Positions 18,842 to 28,114 of a DNA stretch of 64,000 nt are shown here, in pieces (the first letter of the stretch is position 1; each line of letters starts with the position of its first letter). Under the pieces are notes generated by a model. That model was not told the origin of the DNA and searched no databases. It was given only the letters and a program-made list of their open reading frames with translations. This stretch comes from Candidatus Xiphinematobacter sp. (lineage in GTDB: Bacteria; Verrucomicrobiota; Verrucomicrobiia; Chthoniobacterales; Xiphinematobacteraceae), in NCBI GenBank assembly GCA_016766635.1, contig CP068473.1, positions 178,673 to 242,672 of the forward strand, in the 5' to 3' direction. Made by a program: the position numbers and the translations under genes.

Positions 18842-19927
18842 TTAAAGTTCGTCATCAGGGGAGGATACCAAAACATTAGATTTCTGGTAATCGGTAACAC
18901 GTCCCTCAAAGAAATTCTGCTCCTTTTTAATATCCATCATCTCGGCTATCCATGGCAACGGATTGGCAATAGGCGCATTTAATGGGGGTAATCCACACTC
19001 TACAAGACGTCGGTCTCCGATGTAATCGATGTAAAGCTTAAATTCCCGATCCGTCAGACCAACCACATGAACTGGCAAACAGTCCTGAATAAACTGCTTT
19101 TCCAGATGCACAGCTTCGGCCATAGTTGCCCTCAGGTCTGAACGAAAAGTTTCTGTCCAGATCTCCGGATTTTCTTCCACGAGATCCATCAGCAGGTTGC
19201 GTAGCAGTTCGATGTGGTTGGACTCATCACGCAGGGTGTAACGGAACATTTGTCCAATGCCAGGAAACTTATTGTTGCGGTAGAGAGCAAGAATAAGACC
19301 AAACAAGCCAAAAAACTGCGTCCCCTCTACGCACTGTCCGAAGAGGAAAATGTTTTTTGCCAATGCTTGCTTGTTTGTTCGAGTTGTCAGGTCCAAACTG
19401 CGTCGCATTTTGTGGCTGTTATTTACTACAAAATCCGTCTTTTTCCTGACCGTCCTAATATCCTCAAACATCGCCTCACATTCGTGAGCATTGATTCCCA
19501 GGGAGCTGATCATATACACCAATGAGTCGGTGTGGATATTCTCCTCATGAGCGTGGCGTCCCAGAACCAGTTTTAGCTCTGGTGCCGTCACCAGCTCCCG
19601 AACAACATGCATGACATTATCCCCAACAATCCCCTCAGCTGCAGAAAAGTAGCCGATACCCATCTTAATGATCCAGTGCTCAATCTCCGGAGTAGCCAGG
19701 TCTCCCCACTGTTCGCAATCCTTTTGCATGGGGATATCCTCCGGCTCCCAGTGATTAGCTTTCATTCTCTTGTATAGATCATAAGCCCACTGGTACTTAA
19801 GAGGGAGAATATTGAAAAACATCGTTCTCCGTCCGTTGATAACTCGTTTGGCAGCAAACGCCGCTTCAGCTTTGTCGCGGTCCAGCACGAAGCGCCTGTC
19901 TCCAATTTGGATTATGGTAACCGCCAT
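18842..19927 (-). CDS. nrdB: Ribonucleoside-diphosphate reductase, beta subunit (class Ic type)
   Basis: From the ATG at 19927 it has 361 residues. The metal ligands can be read by spacing: Glu98 (SAAEGIVGDN), Glu129 and His132 (HEENIH), Glu201 (CVEGTQFF), Glu235 and His238 (DESNH). Two features mark class Ic: the first ligand is Glu rather than Asp, and the position four after His132, where the radical tyrosine normally sits, is Leu136. In Chlamydia trachomatis NrdB this position is Phe127. The residues of the radical path, Trp60 and Tyr230, correspond to its Trp51 and Tyr222. In that class a Mn/Fe centre replaces the tyrosyl radical. The open frame extends 26 codons further upstream without conservation, so I used the internal ATG. 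Confidence 0.94.
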   Translation of the reverse strand: MAVTIIQIGDRRFVLDRDKAEAAFAAKRVINGRRTMFFNILPLKYQWAYDLYKRMKANHWEPEDIPMQKDCEQWGDLATPEIEHWIIKMGIGYFSAAEGIVGDNVMHVVRELVTAPELKLVLGRHAHEENIHTDSLVYMISSLGINAHECEAMFEDIRTVRKKTDFVVNNSHKMRRSLDLTTRTNKQALAKNIFLFGQCVEGTQFFGLFGLILALYRNNKFPGIGQMFRYTLRDESNHIELLRNLLMDLVEENPEIWTETFRSDLRATMAEAVHLEKQFIQDCLPVHVVGLTDREFKLYIDYIGDRRLVECGLPPLNAPIANPLPWIAEMMDIKKEQNFFEGRVTDYQKSNVLVSSPDDEL

Positions 19928-20252
19928 AGTGAACGCTGGTGCCCTTTTGATTAAAAAACAATCGCACAGCAGCAATGCGACTCGGCCAGAGCTAATTCTT
20001 TCCACAGAAACTGCCTCGGTTCCCTTTCCCTTAGTAGTCTCCCCAGCTTATGCTAACCATTGTGCCTGCACCACGAAGTTCATCATTCAGGGAGGAGAAA
20101 GTCAATACAACCTGTCTATTGGCTAGAGGGAAAACCCCCCAAAATGGAGAGGGAGAGGAGAAAGGTCCTTCCAAATTCCCAAAAAAAAAACTGCGCATGA
20201 GTGAGACCGATACCTACCAATGAGGCATGATCCTCTTCCTAACGTAAGAGAT
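19928..20252. other. Intergenic stretch of 325 bases
   Basis: It lies between the end of aspS and the start of nrdB, both minus strand, so it should contain the nrdB promoter. A run of ten A bases is at about 20180-20189. No terminator stem, repressor box or RNA gene was recognised. Confidence 0.4.
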
Positions 20253-22040
20253 TTAAGACGGGGGTGGATTTCCGTCCAGTCGAATGGAAAGTTCCCGCAA
20301 TTGATAATCTTCTACTGTAGAAGGAGAGGAGAAGAGGAGATCCTGACCACGGCTGCTTTTTGGGAAGGCAATAACATCCCGAATATGGGGAGTCTTACAC
20401 AGGAGCATTGTTAGTCGGTCCACTCCAATCGCAATACCACCATGAGGTGGGGTTCCAAATTGGAAAGCACGCAAGAGATGACCAAAAAGTAGACTCTGCC
20501 TCTCTGGAGATATCCCTAGCACATCAAAGATTCTAACCTGCAAATCCGGTTCGTGGATTCTTAGACTCCCTCCACCAATCTCAACTCCATTAATTACTAG
20601 ATCATAGGACTCTGCACGTACCTGGCCAAACTCTCCGGAATCCAGCAGAGGAAAATCTTCTTGTTTAGGACGTGTGAAGGGGTGATGTACTGTTACCCAT
20701 CTCTCTCCTGTATCGTCTAAAGCCAGTAAAGGAAAATCCACTATCCATGCAAAGTCCCAGCGGTTTGTATCCGTGACTAGTTGCAAGGCCTCTGACAAGT
20801 AGAGGCGGATTTTCCCCAACGCCTCGCAGGTAGTCTGCCATTTGTCTGCACAAAAGAGAATGAGGTCCCCCTCTTCAATACATAGACGGCTGGTGAGCAT
20901 ATTTCTTTCCAAATGGGAAAAGAATTTTGCAATGGGGGATTTCCACCCTCTACTTTCTGCACCAACAAAGGAGATCCCCCGGGCCCCATGCTGGCGGGCA
21001 ATTTGCTCAAGCTTTTCAATTCGACCGATGGTAGTACAGGACATCCCTTCCTTAACGTTAATTGCTTTGACACAACCTCCAGCATCCAAGACGTTGCGAA
21101 ACACTCTAAAATTACTCAGATGGAAAATGTCACTTATATCTGCCAACTCCATACCGAACCGCGTATCTGGCTTGTCACTTCCGAAGCGGTCCATGGCCTG
21201 CCGATAGGTCAGATGGGGGAATTTAGTTGGAATTTGTACCCCTAGTGTGTCTCGAAAAATTCTTTCCATTAGCCCCTCAATGAGGAGGAAGATATCTCCA
21301 CGGCTTACAAAAGAGGCTTCGACGTCTATCTGTGTGAGTTCTATAATGCGGTCTGCCCTACCATCTTCGTCGCGAAAACACTTTGCAATCTGAAAATACT
21401 TTTCGATGCATCCCATCATAAGCAGCTGTTTATACTGTTGTGGAGACTGAGCGAGAGCATAAAAGCGACCTGGATGGAGACGGCTAGGAACTAAAAACTC
21501 ACGCGCCCCCTCAGGGGTGCTCTTAGTCAAGATTGGTGTCTCTACTTCTAAGAACCCCAACGAGTCCATGTACAGGCGCGTGCTCTGTACAAGACGATGG
21601 CGCAGGCGGAGGTTGCGTACCATGTGAGAATGTCTAAGATCAAGATAGCGATAAGCAAGTCTAAGGTCTTCATTAGCAATTTCCGAATCGTCAAGAAGGA
21701 ACGGAAGTACATCTGCTCGGCTAAACACTTTGAGTGCGGAGGCAACGACCTCAATTTCTCCAGTAACTAGTTTCCCATTTTCCGTACCTGGTAAACGAGC
21801 AGTCACCCTTCCTACCACTTGAACGATATCTTCGGAATGTAAGCTGTGTGCTAATTCCTTAAGGATAGCATCGCCGCCTTCTGGACGAAAAACCACCTGC
21901 GTTTTTCCCTCCCGGTCACGAAGATCCACAAAAATTACGCCGCCATGGTCGCGGCGAGAGTCTACCCAACCACAAAGCGTAGACTCGATACCAACATGTG
22001 TAAGACGAAGCGCCCCACAGCTACAAGTTCGATACCTCAT
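20253..22040 (-). CDS. aspS: Aspartyl-tRNA synthetase
   Basis: A 595-residue class IIb synthetase of the bacterial type. The N-terminal OB-fold anticodon domain ([21 protein letters not shown], near residues 22-42, split across the strand) is followed by the catalytic core. Motif 2 is in [11 protein letters not shown]; the inserted GAD domain is in the middle; motif 3 is in [13 protein letters not shown] near the C-terminus. It charges tRNA-Asp, and in organisms without AsnRS it may also mischarge tRNA-Asn for amidation; that cannot be judged here. Its ATG overlaps the hisS stop by one base (TAATG at 22042-22038), so the two synthetases are translationally coupled. Length matches the family. 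Confidence 0.97.
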   Translation of the reverse strand: MRYRTCSCGALRLTHVGIESTLCGWVDSRRDHGGVIFVDLRDREGKTQVVFRPEGGDAILKELAHSLHSEDIVQVVGRVTARLPGTENGKLVTGEIEVVASALKVFSRADVLPFLLDDSEIANEDLRLAYRYLDLRHSHMVRNLRLRHRLVQSTRLYMDSLGFLEVETPILTKSTPEGAREFLVPSRLHPGRFYALAQSPQQYKQLLMMGCIEKYFQIAKCFRDEDGRADRIIELTQIDVEASFVSRGDIFLLIEGLMERIFRDTLGVQIPTKFPHLTYRQAMDRFGSDKPDTRFGMELADISDIFHLSNFRVFRNVLDAGGCVKAINVKEGMSCTTIGRIEKLEQIARQHGARGISFVGAESRGWKSPIAKFFSHLERNMLTSRLCIEEGDLILFCADKWQTTCEALGKIRLYLSEALQLVTDTNRWDFAWIVDFPLLALDDTGERWVTVHHPFTRPKQEDFPLLDSGEFGQVRAESYDLVINGVEIGGGSLRIHEPDLQVRIFDVLGISPERQSLLFGHLLRAFQFGTPPHGGIAIGVDRLTMLLCKTPHIRDVIAFPKSSRGQDLLFSSPSTVEDYQLRELSIRLDGNPPPS

Positions 22041-23296
22041 TAGTAAGCGACAGGATGCTCAGTTTTCAGATGCTCTGCAAGTTTTTCATATGAGCAGACA
22101 AATGCCTCATGGCGAGCTGACCGTTGCAATTTGACCCGGGGCCACTCTCTTCCGACAATGACGACATACCGAGCTCCTAGTTGCTGCGCATGCCGGAACT
22201 GCTTCTCGATACGCGCTATCCCTAGTGAGAAGTCTACACTTGTTCCCTGCTCTCGTAAGAGCTGAACTACCCGTAGCGCCTGCTTTCTTCGATTTTCTTC
22301 AGCAATAACTACAAAGACTTCGCATCCTGATTGAGAGGCCAAGGCAACACGCATTTTTTCAACGGCGACTGGGACTGTTTCGATTAATTCTCCAAGTACC
22401 ACGTCCCCGATTCCAAATCCTATTGCAGGAAGAATTACCCTTCCGTTGCTCACGGCAGAAATCAGCTGATCATATCGTCCTCCGCCAGCTATAGCTCGTA
22501 GGCATTTCTTTTGATCGAATACCTCGAATACTATTCCAGTGTAGTAAAGCAAGCCCCGCACAATCCCTAAATCAATTTCTACGTATTCGGAAAGCCCGCG
22601 GGCAGAGAGATCATCAAGCACTTCGCTAAAATAGGCTGGAGCTTTTGACTGGACAAAATTACGCACTGCCTGTAGACCTACCCCGAATCTTGCAAGTTTT
22701 TTAGCAATTTCCCCTGCGGGGTAGCGCTCCATTTTATCTACCTCTTGGAGAAATTCCCCCACCTGCTCCGCCCGAACCCCTTCACCTTGGCAGAAATGGA
22801 GCCACGCCGTGCGATTGCTAAGTCGCACAACAAAATCGCGCGGGCCGAATCCGAACGCGCGGAGGCAGTCAATGACCAGCGCGAGAAGCTCGGCGTCTGC
22901 GGCAGACGAAGCTTCACCAATGAGGTCACAGTTTAGCTGAGCGAATTCTCGCAACCTCCCTCTTTGTTGCCGCTCATGACGAAAAAAACTGCCCATGCTA
23001 AACCACTTCATGGGCTTACGGTACTGTTTTCCAGCCCTCGCAGCCATGCGAGCTACTGTGAGCGTCATTTCTGGTCGTATGGCTACTGCCCTACCTCCTT
23101 TATCTATAAACTGATAGAGTTGCTCTATCAGCTCGCCACCACCCTTCCTTCTATAAAGGTCGCTACTTTCCAGTGTGGGACCATCTACCTCTACGAATCC
23201 GTAATTAAGAACAACCTGTCGTAGGGTAGAAAAAAGGTAATTCCTTTTCGCCATGTCCAAGGGATAAAAGTCACGAAATCCTGGAAGTACCTGCAT
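22040..23296 (-). CDS. hisS: Histidyl-tRNA synthetase
   Basis: A 418-residue class IIa synthetase. It begins [12 protein letters not shown], the usual HisRS N-terminus, which fixes the start at 23296 although the frame is open further upstream. Motif 2 is in [19 protein letters not shown]; the HisA-type motif [13 protein letters not shown] and the C-terminal anticodon-binding alpha/beta domain (from about residue 325) are present. It attaches histidine to tRNA-His. It is the first gene of the hisS-aspS pair and overlaps aspS by one base. Confidence 0.96.
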   Translation of the reverse strand: MQVLPGFRDFYPLDMAKRNYLFSTLRQVVLNYGFVEVDGPTLESSDLYRRKGGGELIEQLYQFIDKGGRAVAIRPEMTLTVARMAARAGKQYRKPMKWFSMGSFFRHERQQRGRLREFAQLNCDLIGEASSAADAELLALVIDCLRAFGFGPRDFVVRLSNRTAWLHFCQGEGVRAEQVGEFLQEVDKMERYPAGEIAKKLARFGVGLQAVRNFVQSKAPAYFSEVLDDLSARGLSEYVEIDLGIVRGLLYYTGIVFEVFDQKKCLRAIAGGGRYDQLISAVSNGRVILPAIGFGIGDVVLGELIETVPVAVEKMRVALASQSGCEVFVVIAEENRRKQALRVVQLLREQGTSVDFSLGIARIEKQFRHAQQLGARYVVIVGREWPRVKLQRSARHEAFVCSYEKLAEHLKTEHPVAY

Positions 23297-23510
23297 AGTA
23301 GAAGCACTTGTGGTATTTTTGATCGGCCGGCAAGAGAAGATGAGAGTGCACCACACCTAGTACGTCGGCCCCTTATATTTGCCTCACCTGCTTGAGAGCA
23401 ACAAGATGTCACGCATTTAATATGAACACTCTTATTCCCGCTCTCCACCGAGACAACCGGTAAGCTCCTTGGGAGTTTCCTAAATGCAACTGCTCCCACC
23501 CACTAACTAG

Positions 23511-25241
23511 ATGCGCCATTCTCTAATTTGGAAACTCGTCCACTTTTTTGGCTCCCTAAAGCTTGCCCTGATCCTTCTTGCTACACTGGCAGCTGCCTGC
23601 GCTTTTGCTACCTTCACTGAATCCAATTTCAATATTAAGCTTGCCCAAGCAATCATTTATAAGGCGCCTTGGTTTACGTATTGGTTAGCGCTACTCTGCA
23701 TAAATCTCCTAGCGGTTACCCTTACTCGCTGGCCTTGGCAACGCAAGCATATTGGCTTCATAACCACACACTTTGGTATCATCATTCTTCTGGTCGGCGC
23801 TCTCATCGGTTCCACATGGGGATTTGAGGGGAATGTTGTCCTGCGAGTGGATGCTCCCACCGATCAAGTCGTTACCAATCGCAGTGTAGTCCAAGTGGAA
23901 GGCCCCGCTGATGGTCAATTATATTGGACAGCTTTCGATGCTGAAATGACTCCCCCTTCCCACAGGCGCCTACGTCGTTTTCCTGTGCCTGGTACCTCAC
24001 TCACTATCGTAGCAAATGACCTATGTACTTCACTCCGTAGGGAGCCAGAGTTGCTTGCGGTACCGGATGCACCGCCAGCAATATTGCTGGAGTTTTCCGG
24101 ACCCATGGCTGCTGTTCCAATCCGAGTCCCACTTTTTCTTGGATTTCCATCGCAAAAATTTGATTTCTTTCGCTTAGCTGGCATTTTGTTCCTTTCCGAG
24201 CTGCCAAAACGGAGGTCCCACGTTGCTTCAGAGTCTTACATGGTTTTCAGCCATCACCCACCCGTAAGGGAAATTTCTAAAGAAAATACCGGATGGGAAG
24301 CCACGCTCAACCCAGACGGCTCAATACTGACCCTCATCAGTCCCACTAACCAATCCAAAACTTTAAAGGTCTCTGAGCATCTCGGCCGATCCATCCAGAT
24401 GAACTTTGCCACTATCCGCATAGAAGCTTTTTGGCCAGATTTCAGAATCTGTGATGGGAAACCTACCACCTCCTCTCACCTACCCAAGAACCCAGCAGTG
24501 CTTTTGCGCATCTCCGCCCCTCCGAAAGGCATTAACCACCCTCCATTGCTAGAAATCGCTCCTCATTCGAACAACGGAGACAACGGATTTACCCTGTGCT
24601 ATCAATTGAGTCGTGACGGCACCGTCTATGCTTCCGGGAGCCTTACTCCTGGAGTCTCCTTCCACACCGGCTGGGGGGACTGGAAGGCCAAACTTTTGGA
24701 TTTTCTCCCATCAGCTTCTCTTACCGTAAGGCTTACACCCTCTCTCATAAGCGCCGGAGTAACTGGCTTTCAAGCCTACCTTCAAAGCAAAGACGGCCTC
24801 CGCGGTCCCTCTGCATGGGTTGGGCCGGGAGTGGTAACTACACTTTTGCACCGAGATGGGGTGGTGTGCATTACCTACGGCCTAGCAGTGCGCCATCTTC
24901 CTTTCAACATTCGATTGAGAAGTTTTTCAGTTCCACGCTATGAGGGCACAGATATTCCCTCAAACTACATTTCGCTGCTGGACTTCCAAGATGATCATAC
25001 CGGCATCCACAAACAAGCTGTATCAAGAATGAACCATCCTGCAAGCTTTCCTGGTGGGTGGTGGAGAACTCTTACCGGATGGAACTATAAATTTTCCCAG
25101 GCTCAGTGGAACCCAACCGATCTTCAAGAAACAACCCTCCAAGTGCTTTATGATCCAGGATGGCTTTTAAAATGGAGTGGTTCGTTCGCCATCTGCATTG
25201 GCATCTTTACAATGTTTTACCTTACCCACAAGCGGCTATGA
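23511..25241 (+). CDS. resB: Cytochrome c biogenesis protein ResB
   Basis: A 576-residue membrane protein. The N-terminal third has three membrane helices with the ResB-type start (LVHFFGSLKLALILLATLA; CINLLAVTL; GFITTHFGIIILLVGALIG). A large periplasmic domain of about 400 residues follows, and then one C-terminal helix near residues 548-570. ResB/Ccs1 works with ResC/CcsA in System II to deliver haem across the membrane and attach it to apocytochrome c. Its TGA overlaps the ATG of resC (ATGA at 25238-25241). It implies a cytochrome c in the respiratory chain. The periplasmic domain is variable in this family, so the call rests on the N-terminus and the resC partner. Confidence 0.9.
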   Translation: MRHSLIWKLVHFFGSLKLALILLATLAAACAFATFTESNFNIKLAQAIIYKAPWFTYWLALLCINLLAVTLTRWPWQRKHIGFITTHFGIIILLVGALIGSTWGFEGNVVLRVDAPTDQVVTNRSVVQVEGPADGQLYWTAFDAEMTPPSHRRLRRFPVPGTSLTIVANDLCTSLRREPELLAVPDAPPAILLEFSGPMAAVPIRVPLFLGFPSQKFDFFRLAGILFLSELPKRRSHVASESYMVFSHHPPVREISKENTGWEATLNPDGSILTLISPTNQSKTLKVSEHLGRSIQMNFATIRIEAFWPDFRICDGKPTTSSHLPKNPAVLLRISAPPKGINHPPLLEIAPHSNNGDNGFTLCYQLSRDGTVYASGSLTPGVSFHTGWGDWKAKLLDFLPSASLTVRLTPSLISAGVTGFQAYLQSKDGLRGPSAWVGPGVVTTLLHRDGVVCITYGLAVRHLPFNIRLRSFSVPRYEGTDIPSNYISLLDFQDDHTGIHKQAVSRMNHPASFPGGWWRTLTGWNYKFSQAQWNPTDLQETTLQVLYDPGWLLKWSGSFAICIGIFTMFYLTHKRL

Positions 25242-26869
25242 CTGTCCGCTTTTTTCTCGCTTTGGTCGGTCTATGGAGTGGGGTTCCCTTACCTTGTTAT
25301 GCAAACCTACATGCCCCAAGTCCTCCATCTCTTCTCGAGTCTTTCCCAGTCCAGAACCAGGGTAGGAAAAAGCCATTCCTAGTTTTCGCGAACGAATTTT
25401 TGCTCTCTGTATCTGGAGCCCACTCTCTTACGGTAGGCCACACTTCCCTGACTGCCATGCAAATAGTCGTTGCTCTTTGGCTATCTCCGGAGAGGTGGGA
25501 GGGAATACCACTCCTCCTGGTAAGGGATAAGCCTCTTAAGAGGACCTGTAAACTAACGGAAGATCGGGACATTTTCTCATTTGAAACCTTACGAGGAAAT
25601 CGTATCCTGCAACTCCAGATTGAGAAAGCATGGGCTGCCCGCGCGCGCGACCCAGGAGCGAAACTCCCGGCCATGCTCAAAGCGGCAGATGAGGTTGCCG
25701 CCCGTATGTCACTCCTAGTAGGCTTGACTAGTGGTTCCCTCGTCCGGGTACTGCCCAATTCATCCGGAGACAGCGCCTCCTGGAGTGCGCTTGCTCCTCT
25801 TGATCCCCGCTTTAAATATTTGCGTTCTACCTACATTTCTGGGAATGCTGCGTCCTTCGAAGCCGCCGTTAGTGCTCTCAAAACCTCCCTCATGGAGGAG
25901 GCCCCCTCCTGCTATACAGCAGGAATGTTCAAGATTCGATTAGAACTTCTCTACCAGACTATTCGCCCGTTTCGTCTGGCATGGATTCTCTACTTATTCG
26001 GTGGCGTGACACTACTTCTCTCCTCCCATTCTCATTTTGGTGTCCCATCGTATCTATGTGCTCGAATACTAACCGCCACCGGTCTCTTATGCCAACTTGT
26101 TGGCTTTATCTGCCGTATCCTAATTGCCGGACGCCCTCCAGTTACCAACATGTACGAGTCAGTAGTCTGGTTTGCCTTTGGTACTGTTTTTTTCGCTTTG
26201 CTACTAGAGCAAATCTACCACGCCCATTTTTTTCTTGCTGGAGCTATCCCAGTTGCCACTGGGGCCCTCTTCCTTGCCGATAGGCAACCACTCTTTCTTA
26301 CTCACTCTATTCAGCCTTTAACCGCAGTGCTGCAAAGCAATTTTTGGCTCACTACTCATGTCCTTATCATCACTCTTAGCTATGCCGCCTTTGCCATCGC
26401 TATGGGCATGGGCCATATTGCCTTATGGAAAGTCCTCCTCCATCAATCAACTCCCCACCCCCTCTGCGGACATATTTACCGCGTCCTACAAGTGGGCATC
26501 TTTTTGCTTGCTGTGGGAATTTTTCTTGGTGGCATATGGGCAAACTACTCTTGGGGGCGGTTTTGGGATTGGGATCCGAAGGAGACATGGGCTCTAGTCA
26601 CGCTTCTCGCCTATCTAGTACTCCTTCATGGACGTGTTGCACGCCAATGGGAGGGGCTTGGACTAGCTATAGGCGCTATTGTCTGCTTTCTCTCCGTCCT
26701 AATGGCCTGGTATGGAGTTAATTTTCTACTTGGCACAGGCTTACACAGTTACGGATTTGGAGTGGGCGGACGTGCATATGTCGCCTCGGCAATCGGGCTA
26801 GATGCCCTGTTCGTCATCTCCGCAGTGGTTCGTGGCCGATGTTGGACTGCCTCTCCGTCACACTGCTAG
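25238..26869 (+). CDS. resC: Cytochrome c biogenesis protein ResC (CcsA)
   Basis: A 543-residue protein of the CcmC/CcmF/CcsA haem-handling family. The C-terminal half has eight or so membrane helices and the tryptophan-rich WWD-type motif WGRFWDWDPKETWAL (about residues 438-452), which binds haem at the outer face. Histidines in HILI, GHIAL and LHGR-type loops are candidate haem ligands. The N-terminal half (about 1-240) is soluble and unlike short CcsA proteins, resembling the long fused N-terminal domain seen in Bacteroidetes/Verrucomicrobia forms. The start was set at the ATG in the ATGA overlap with resB; the open frame extends 26 codons further upstream. Confidence 0.9.
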   Translation: MTVRFFLALVGLWSGVPLPCYANLHAPSPPSLLESFPVQNQGRKKPFLVFANEFLLSVSGAHSLTVGHTSLTAMQIVVALWLSPERWEGIPLLLVRDKPLKRTCKLTEDRDIFSFETLRGNRILQLQIEKAWAARARDPGAKLPAMLKAADEVAARMSLLVGLTSGSLVRVLPNSSGDSASWSALAPLDPRFKYLRSTYISGNAASFEAAVSALKTSLMEEAPSCYTAGMFKIRLELLYQTIRPFRLAWILYLFGGVTLLLSSHSHFGVPSYLCARILTATGLLCQLVGFICRILIAGRPPVTNMYESVVWFAFGTVFFALLLEQIYHAHFFLAGAIPVATGALFLADRQPLFLTHSIQPLTAVLQSNFWLTTHVLIITLSYAAFAIAMGMGHIALWKVLLHQSTPHPLCGHIYRVLQVGIFLLAVGIFLGGIWANYSWGRFWDWDPKETWALVTLLAYLVLLHGRVARQWEGLGLAIGAIVCFLSVLMAWYGVNFLLGTGLHSYGFGVGGRAYVASAIGLDALFVISAVVRGRCWTASPSHC

Positions 26870-27351
26870 CACGCCGGGCATCCTGGTGGTGGCGCCTCCT
26901 ACAGGGTGCCGTCAAGCATAGATCAAAGAATATTCTTTTTTCAGCCTAGCCATTTTATTATGGCTCTCCGCGTAGTCCGGCGCTTATTTTATGGGATACG
27001 TTGCTTTTTGAGCAAGAGATCCCACGGATAGAATCTTTGGGAAGATAGAGCCAAACATTAATAGCTTACCTCTATCAGCTAGCATACCATTTGTAATCAA
27101 GACGTTGCACTAAATAGGTAAGTCAAGTGCAGTGTGCAGCCAAGAAAGGCAGTTATTCCTCCAATAATCTCTCTGTTGCTCTGCTTCTTTCTTCCGCAAG
27201 GAGGAAAGACGACGTCCTCTTGCGTGGAAGGTAGCACAAGGTAGCATTCTTTTCGTGGCAGTAATGGAGTGCTTTTGCTATCTTGCCATGTTACCTGGTG
27301 CGAGCCGAAGTCCCCTCCGGAAAAGGATAGAGTAAGTTGGCCAAGGGGATC
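26870..27351. other. Intergenic stretch of 482 bases, no gene recognised
   Basis: It lies between the convergent ends of resC and ispD. Terminators for both would be expected; I see GC-rich imperfect repeats just after resC (26870-26910) but no clean stem with a T-run. No RNA gene or coding remnant was recognised. Confidence 0.45.
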
Positions 27352-28071
27352 TTAGAGGCGCCGTTTCCACTCCAATGATCTTCCTTGGCGGTACGCTAGT
27401 ACCGCCTCAGCCAACACAAGATCTTGGGGAACTGTGACTTTGAAATTCCACTCCATAGATTCCTCGATAACGACCCGTTTTCCAAGTCGAACCAAGATAG
27501 ACGCTTCGTCTGTAGTGGACCAGCCTTCTCGCATCAGTTGGAAATATGCATCCAAAAGACTGTTTCGGAGAACAACCTGTGGGGTTTGTACTCTCCAAGC
27601 CCCTTTTCTTTCAATGGATTTTACCAGTAGCTTCTCTCTATCCGCCCAGTGTACGGTATCCGTAAGAGGTTCGGCGGCACAGGCTCCACCACAGCGTTGG
27701 GCTGTACGAACGCAGTTAGCAATGAGGAGCGGAGTAACTAGTGGACGTGCTCCATCGTGTACTGCTAAATATTTAGCGGATTTCTCTGCTGCAAGAAGTC
27801 CATTCCATACGGAATCCTGTCTCTCCTTGCCACCAGAAACAAAAGTGACCAATTTGCTAACTCCATATCTTCTAGCGATATGACGAAATTCGTCCTCTCT
27901 TGAGGGGGTGCAGACCAGAACTATTCTCGATATATGGATACACTGTTCAAATGCAAGTAGCGTGTGGGCAAGCAGGGGCCGCCCCGCTAGTGGGGCGCTT
28001 AGTTTATCGAACCCCATGCGTCGACTTGCTCCTGCAGCAACGATGATTGCTACTACGTTGGGTGTAGCCAT
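27352..28071 (-). CDS. ispD: 2-C-methyl-D-erythritol 4-phosphate cytidylyltransferase
   Basis: A 239-residue nucleotidyltransferase. The glycine-rich CTP-binding loop IIVAAGASRRMGFDK is at residues 9-23; VHDGARPLV and the TPQVV motif near the middle are also diagnostic. It makes CDP-methylerythritol in the MEP pathway for isoprenoids, supplying uppS (49 kb) and the squalene/phytoene synthase (5 kb). I used the ATG at 28071; the frame continues upstream across the divergent gltX start without conservation. IspD and gltX are divergent with a 43-base spacer, so their promoters must overlap the coding ends. Confidence 0.95.
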   Translation of the reverse strand: MATPNVVAIIVAAGASRRMGFDKLSAPLAGRPLLAHTLLAFEQCIHISRIVLVCTPSREDEFRHIARRYGVSKLVTFVSGGKERQDSVWNGLLAAEKSAKYLAVHDGARPLVTPLLIANCVRTAQRCGGACAAEPLTDTVHWADREKLLVKSIERKGAWRVQTPQVVLRNSLLDAYFQLMREGWSTTDEASILVRLGKRVVIEESMEWNFKVTVPQDLVLAEAVLAYRQGRSLEWKRRL

Positions 28072-28114
28072 AGTAATCAGTGGAACAAAATAAAATAAAA
28101 ATATCTTCTTCTTT

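Noticed and set aside
20177..20192. Run of ten A bases as a terminator tail for nrdB or aspS
   Set aside because: It lacks an adjacent stem and is upstream of nrdB rather than after it.
25160..25237. Upstream start of resC giving a longer overlap with resB
   Set aside because: The added 26 residues are not conserved, and the ATGA overlap at 25238 is the common coupling arrangement in this genome.
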